Shown here in pieces: positions 19,280 to 22,112 of a DNA stretch of 22,112 nucleotides. The notes beneath the pieces were generated by a model. The model did no database searches and was not told the DNA's origin. It saw only the letters and a list, made by a program, of their open reading frames with translations. Numbering within the stretch: the first letter of the stretch is position 1; each line of letters starts with the position of its first letter. The position numbers and the translations under genes were made by a program. This DNA comes from Planctomycetes bacterium RIFCSPHIGHO2_12_FULL_52_36 (lineage in GTDB: Bacteria; Planctomycetota; Brocadiia; Brocadiales; Bathyanammoxibiaceae), in contig MHYW01000001.1 in NCBI GenBank assembly GCA_001828545.1, forward strand, positions 286 through 22,397, in the 5' to 3' direction.

Positions 19280-20338
19280 TTATACCAACTCAACCTTACG
19301 GTTGCCCTTTATTACCTCCCCAATAACCCCTGCCCCTTCCCCGGCCTCCCGGAGCATGTTGATGATAGAGTCTGTGTAATAATCCTTTACTATCAGGACC
19401 ATCCCAATCCCCATATTAAATACCCTGTACATCTCCTTCTCAGGCACCTGGCCTAATTCTTTGATGAGGGAGAAGACGGGAGGGGGAGTCCAACTATCCT
19501 TGTCTATCCTGATGGAGCACCCTTCTGGCAGGATTCTGGGTATATTTCCCGGCAGGCCGCCCCCGGTGATATGGGCAATGCCTTTTACCACATTTTTTAC
19601 CTTATAGTGGGTCAGGATATGTCCAATGGCCCTGGCATATATCCTGGTGGGCCTGAGGAGTTCCTCTCCGAGGGTACAGCCAAGCTCCCCCACCTCCTTA
19701 AGTATGGGCCACTTGGCCTCCTCAAAGAAGACCCGTCGGACCAGGGAAAAACCGTTACTATGGAGTCCGCTGGAGCGTATCCCAATCACCGTATCCCCCG
19801 GGACAATACCCTTGCCCAGGATAATCCTCTTCCTTTCCGCTACCCCCACTACGAAGCCAGCTAGGTCGTATTCCTCCTCCTGGTAGAATCCAGGCAACTC
19901 CGGGGTCTCTCCACCTATAAGGGCACAGCCCGCATCCCTACAGCCTGCCACCATCCCCTTAATAATCTCATGGAGGCGGGAGGGGACTATCTTACTGCTG
20001 GCCATGTAATCAAGGAAGAACAGGGGTTCCGCTCCCATTACCAGTACGTCATTGACGCACATAGCCACCAGGTCTATCCCTACCGTGTCATGCTTATCCA
20101 TCATAAATGCCACCTTTAGTTTGGTGCCTACGCCATCGGTAGAGGAGACCAATACGGGTTGCTTGTAGGAGCGGAACAGGCGGTTACCATAATTGAGGGA
20201 GAAAAGGCCACTGAACCCTCCGGGGCACTCTATGACCCTGGGGGTAAAGGTCCTACGCATGTCGGCATAGATGGCCTGAGTAAACTTCTCCTTGGTGGAG
20301 ATATCCACCCCGGCCTCTTTGTAGGTTATGGGAGGCAT
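19280..20338 (-). CDS. purM: Phosphoribosylformylglycinamidine cyclo-ligase
   Basis: PurM (AIR synthetase) closes the imidazole ring in step five of purine synthesis, cytoplasmic. Motifs: YKEAGVDISTKEKF start, VSSTDGVGTKLKVAF, GIDLVAMCVNDVLVMGAEPLFFLDY, CALIGGETPELPGFY, IGIRSSGLHSNGFSLVRR, and AHITGGGLPGNIPRILP. The ATG at 20338 gives 352 residues, close to the family norm; an upstream in-frame TTG at 20353 lies in a repeat and is less likely. It follows purF on the same strand after 142 bp, a gap filled by a repeat element. Confidence 0.95.
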   Translation of the reverse strand: MPPITYKEAGVDISTKEKFTQAIYADMRRTFTPRVIECPGGFSGLFSLNYGNRLFRSYKQPVLVSSTDGVGTKLKVAFMMDKHDTVGIDLVAMCVNDVLVMGAEPLFFLDYMASSKIVPSRLHEIIKGMVAGCRDAGCALIGGETPELPGFYQEEEYDLAGFVVGVAERKRIILGKGIVPGDTVIGIRSSGLHSNGFSLVRRVFFEEAKWPILKEVGELGCTLGEELLRPTRIYARAIGHILTHYKVKNVVKGIAHITGGGLPGNIPRILPEGCSIRIDKDSWTPPPVFSLIKELGQVPEKEMYRVFNMGIGMVLIVKDYYTDSIINMLREAGEGAGVIGEVIKGNRKVELV

Positions 20339-20346
20339 GTTAGGGA

Positions 20347-20480
20347 ATGTCAAATGTCAAAATCCAAATGCCAAATCAATATCAATCCACCTTAGGCGGA
20401 TCAAATGCCAAATAAGTATTTATCATTTGAATTTTGACATTTGTCATTCATTTGTCATTTGGATTTTGTAATTTGGATTT
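20347..20480. repeat. CAAATGTCAAA inverted repeat with a nested TCCACC/GGCGGA palindrome
   Basis: Tandem CAAAT/CCAAAT units on the left (20350-20375) match ATTTG units on the right (20425-20475). A TCCACCTTAGGCGGA palindrome (20386-20400) lies in the loop. It separates purF from purM; the alternative purM TTG start lies in the repeat. Confidence 0.75.
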
Positions 20481-21950
20481 TCACACTACAATGGTATGTT
20501 CTCCCACCCTCTCTTCCCTCTCCTCTGGGGTGGTAGGGCTTCCCCCGCTGGGGGTCTTTTTCTCCTCCTCCCCTACGGGTATAGGATATTTGCCGGCAAA
20601 GCAGGCTATACAGTAATCCTTCGGGGAAGGGGTACAACTGAGCATCCCTTCTATGCTCAGGTAGCCCAGACTGTCCACGTCCAGGAATCCTGGCATCTCT
20701 TTCAAGGAACGGGTAGCGGCAATGAGTTCTTCCTTTATCTGGAAATCTATCCCGTAATAACAGGGGTAACGATGGGGTGGACAGCTTATCCTGACGTGGA
20801 TTTCTTTAGCCCCCGCCTTTCTCAGCAGACTAAAACGGCTCTTGGACGTAGTCCCCCTCACGATAGAATCGTCTACCACTACTACACGCTTCCCCCTGAC
20901 GACCTCCGGTATTGCATTTAGCTTTATCTCTGCCTTGCGACTGCGACTGTCTGCCCTCGGGAGTATAAAGGTCCTTCCCACGTAGTGATTCCTTATGAAG
21001 CCCCTATCCAGTGGTATACCGGAGGCCTGGGAGTACCCCATAGCCGCAGAGTTGCCGCCTTCTGGCACGGGGATGACTATATCGGCCCTGGCGGGTTGCT
21101 CCTCCGCCAGCTTTATCCCCAGGGCCTTTCGGAAGAGGTGGACGTTCTGCCCGGCAAAACGGCTGTCCGGCCTGGAAAAATATATTAGCTCAAATATACA
21201 GTAGGAGGGCCTCTCCGGGGCAAACCTCTCCGCCCGCATCCCGTCCTTGTTTATATAAATTATCTCCCCCGGGGCTACCTCCCTGACGTATTCCGCCCCT
21301 GCCTGGTCCAGGGCACAACTCTCCGAGGCCAGTACGTATCCTCCCTCTAACTTCCCCAGGCAGAGGGGCCTGAACCCCCCTGGGTCTCTCACTGCAATCA
21401 TCTCCTTTTGGGTGAGGATAAGGAGGGAGAAAGAACCTTTAAGGTTTTTGAAGAGTTTACCCAGATCCGTATGGAATTCTGACCTGGCCATGAGGTGTAG
21501 GATTATCTCTGTATCGCATGTAGTCTGGAAGAGTGAACCCTGCGATTCCAGTAGACGCTTCTGGCTGACCGCCTCTGTCAGTTGCCCGTTATGGGCGATG
21601 GCTATCTGTGCGGCAGGGCTGCCCCCGAAGGAACATTCCCCCACCAGGGGTTGGGCGTTAAGTGGGTGGCTGAGTCCCACGGTGGAATAACGGACGTGCC
21701 CTATGGCGGCATGGTTCCTCAGTCTCTTCAAATCTTCAGGGGTAAAGACCTGGCTAACCAGGCCCATACCCTTATGCCACTGGATTACCTTGCCGTTGGT
21801 AGAGGCTATCCCTGCGCTTTCTTCACCACGGTGCTGTAGGGCGTAAAGACCATAATAGACCTTATCTACTGCGTCAGGGCATCCGTAAACCCCCATGATG
21901 CCACAACCGTGTTTGATAGGTTCGCTTTGCTCACTACAAGGTTGTGTCAT
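20481..21950 (-). CDS. purF: Amidophosphoribosyltransferase
   Basis: PurF makes phosphoribosylamine from PRPP and glutamine, the committed step of purine synthesis. The 489 residues begin with a 15-residue propeptide before the catalytic Cys16 (KHGCGIMGVYG). Then come the glutaminase landmarks LQHRGEESAGIA, GHVRYSTVG and AIAHNGQL, and the PRPP loop VVVVDDSIVRGTTS. Cysteines in PSYCIFE, YPCYYGIDF and DYCIACFAGKYP match the four [4Fe-4S] ligands of the Bacillus-type enzyme, so this is the cluster-bearing, propeptide-processed form. ATG at 21950; GGGGAA about 8 bp upstream. The last ~20 residues (KKTPSGGSPTTPEEREERVG) are low-complexity. Confidence 0.96.
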   Translation of the reverse strand: MTQPCSEQSEPIKHGCGIMGVYGCPDAVDKVYYGLYALQHRGEESAGIASTNGKVIQWHKGMGLVSQVFTPEDLKRLRNHAAIGHVRYSTVGLSHPLNAQPLVGECSFGGSPAAQIAIAHNGQLTEAVSQKRLLESQGSLFQTTCDTEIILHLMARSEFHTDLGKLFKNLKGSFSLLILTQKEMIAVRDPGGFRPLCLGKLEGGYVLASESCALDQAGAEYVREVAPGEIIYINKDGMRAERFAPERPSYCIFELIYFSRPDSRFAGQNVHLFRKALGIKLAEEQPARADIVIPVPEGGNSAAMGYSQASGIPLDRGFIRNHYVGRTFILPRADSRSRKAEIKLNAIPEVVRGKRVVVVDDSIVRGTTSKSRFSLLRKAGAKEIHVRISCPPHRYPCYYGIDFQIKEELIAATRSLKEMPGFLDVDSLGYLSIEGMLSCTPSPKDYCIACFAGKYPIPVGEEEKKTPSGGSPTTPEEREERVGEHTIVV

Positions 21951-22027
21951 ACCATTGTTCCCCGCTAGGTTATCCGAGGGTCCATTTTAGATACACAGAG
22001 GAGGGCGTTGCCTGGCATAACAGGACA

Positions 22028-22055
22028 ATTATACCATGCCTGTTCCCGTAGTCAA
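22028..22055 (-). promoter_or_regulatory. Extended -10 promoter for purF-purM
   Basis: Minus strand TTGACT (22055-22050), 16 bp, TATAAT (22033-22028), with TGG directly before the -10 box (extended -10). The start is near 22021 with a leader of about 70 nt. I see no recognisable purine or PRPP riboswitch or PurR box in the leader, though I cannot fold it. Confidence 0.7.
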
Positions 22056-22081
22056 TCAAAAGTAGGGAGTAGGGGACAGGG

Positions 22082-22104
22082 GTAGCCGCAGGCTTTAGCC
22101 TGCG
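22082..22104. repeat. GTAGCCGCAGGCT palindrome upstream of purF
   Basis: GTAGCC followed by GCAGGCTTTAGCCTGC and G; same family as 933-954 and 19239-19261. It lies upstream of the purF promoter. Confidence 0.75.
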
Positions 22105-22112
22105 TTATACTT

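Noticed and set aside
21951..22020. Purine or PRPP riboswitch in the purF leader
   Set aside because: The leader is about 70 nt and I cannot recognise the conserved junctions of known purine-related riboswitches. A covariance-model search would settle it.
1..22112. A REP-associated tyrosine transposase (RAYT) or other enzyme that could move the palindromes
   Set aside because: No coding sequence in this window resembles a transposase; if one drives these repeats it lies elsewhere in the genome.

Overview
The window (about 22.1 kb, GC close to 50 %) reads as chromosomal DNA of a Gram-negative-type bacterium. I count 22 genes and see no tRNA, rRNA, CRISPR array or transposase. The best taxonomic guess is a Planctomycetota-like lineage, for example a relative of Brocadiales. 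The hints are a MurD with a GLGLFGGG nucleotide loop, a long type-2 PyrF, the ECF sigma / anti-sigma / DUF3106 cluster, and heavy use of AGG (Arg) and ATA (Ile) codons. This is inference from family resemblance, not proof.

Layout. 1-3745: minus-strand unit of a LysM lipoprotein, trpG/pabA, pyrF and murD (cut by the window edge). 3931-4410: small lipoprotein (+). 4546-7993: minus-strand unit of argB, mlaE, mlaF and mlaD (arginine biosynthesis joined to the Mla phospholipid-transport system). 8046-8603: unknown membrane-anchored protein (+). 8753-10644: tightly coupled four-gene stress module (+): ECF sigma factor, zinc-finger anti-sigma factor, small exported protein, and a DUF3106 protein with an exact 18-residue repeat. 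10778-12016: AmrS-type radical SAM enzyme with a twin-arginine signal (+). 12006-14366: large membrane protein with an internal spermidine-synthase-like domain (-). 14605-14778: tiny lipoprotein (-). 14893-17811: M1-like metallopeptidase and a TPR protein (+). 18135-19157: methyltransferase with an N-terminal zinc ribbon (+). 19280-22055: purF then purM (-).

The housekeeping content is purine, pyrimidine, arginine and aromatic/folate synthesis plus peptidoglycan. The rest is mostly envelope biology: Mla, lipoproteins, an exported peptidase and an extracytoplasmic stress module.

The most unusual aspect is the density of palindromic repeats. Almost every intergenic gap holds one, from at least five sequence families. 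The main family is a roughly 28-bp palindrome with constant ends GTAGGGGC / GCCCCTAC and a variable core. Three copies lie inside coding sequence (murD, pyrF, methyltransferase). All are read in the same frame and give the peptide [GC]-R-G-x4-A-P-T. A fourth, nested copy lies inside the membrane-protein gene. A second family (TCCGCC / GGCGGA) sits inside loops of the first at the same junction. Repeats also supply stop codons and C-terminal residues (pyrF, mlaF, small lipoprotein). This resembles the in-frame palindromic elements known from Rickettsia and is the best candidate here for something undescribed. Several promoters fit TTGACN or TTTACA, 16 bp, TATAAT-like.
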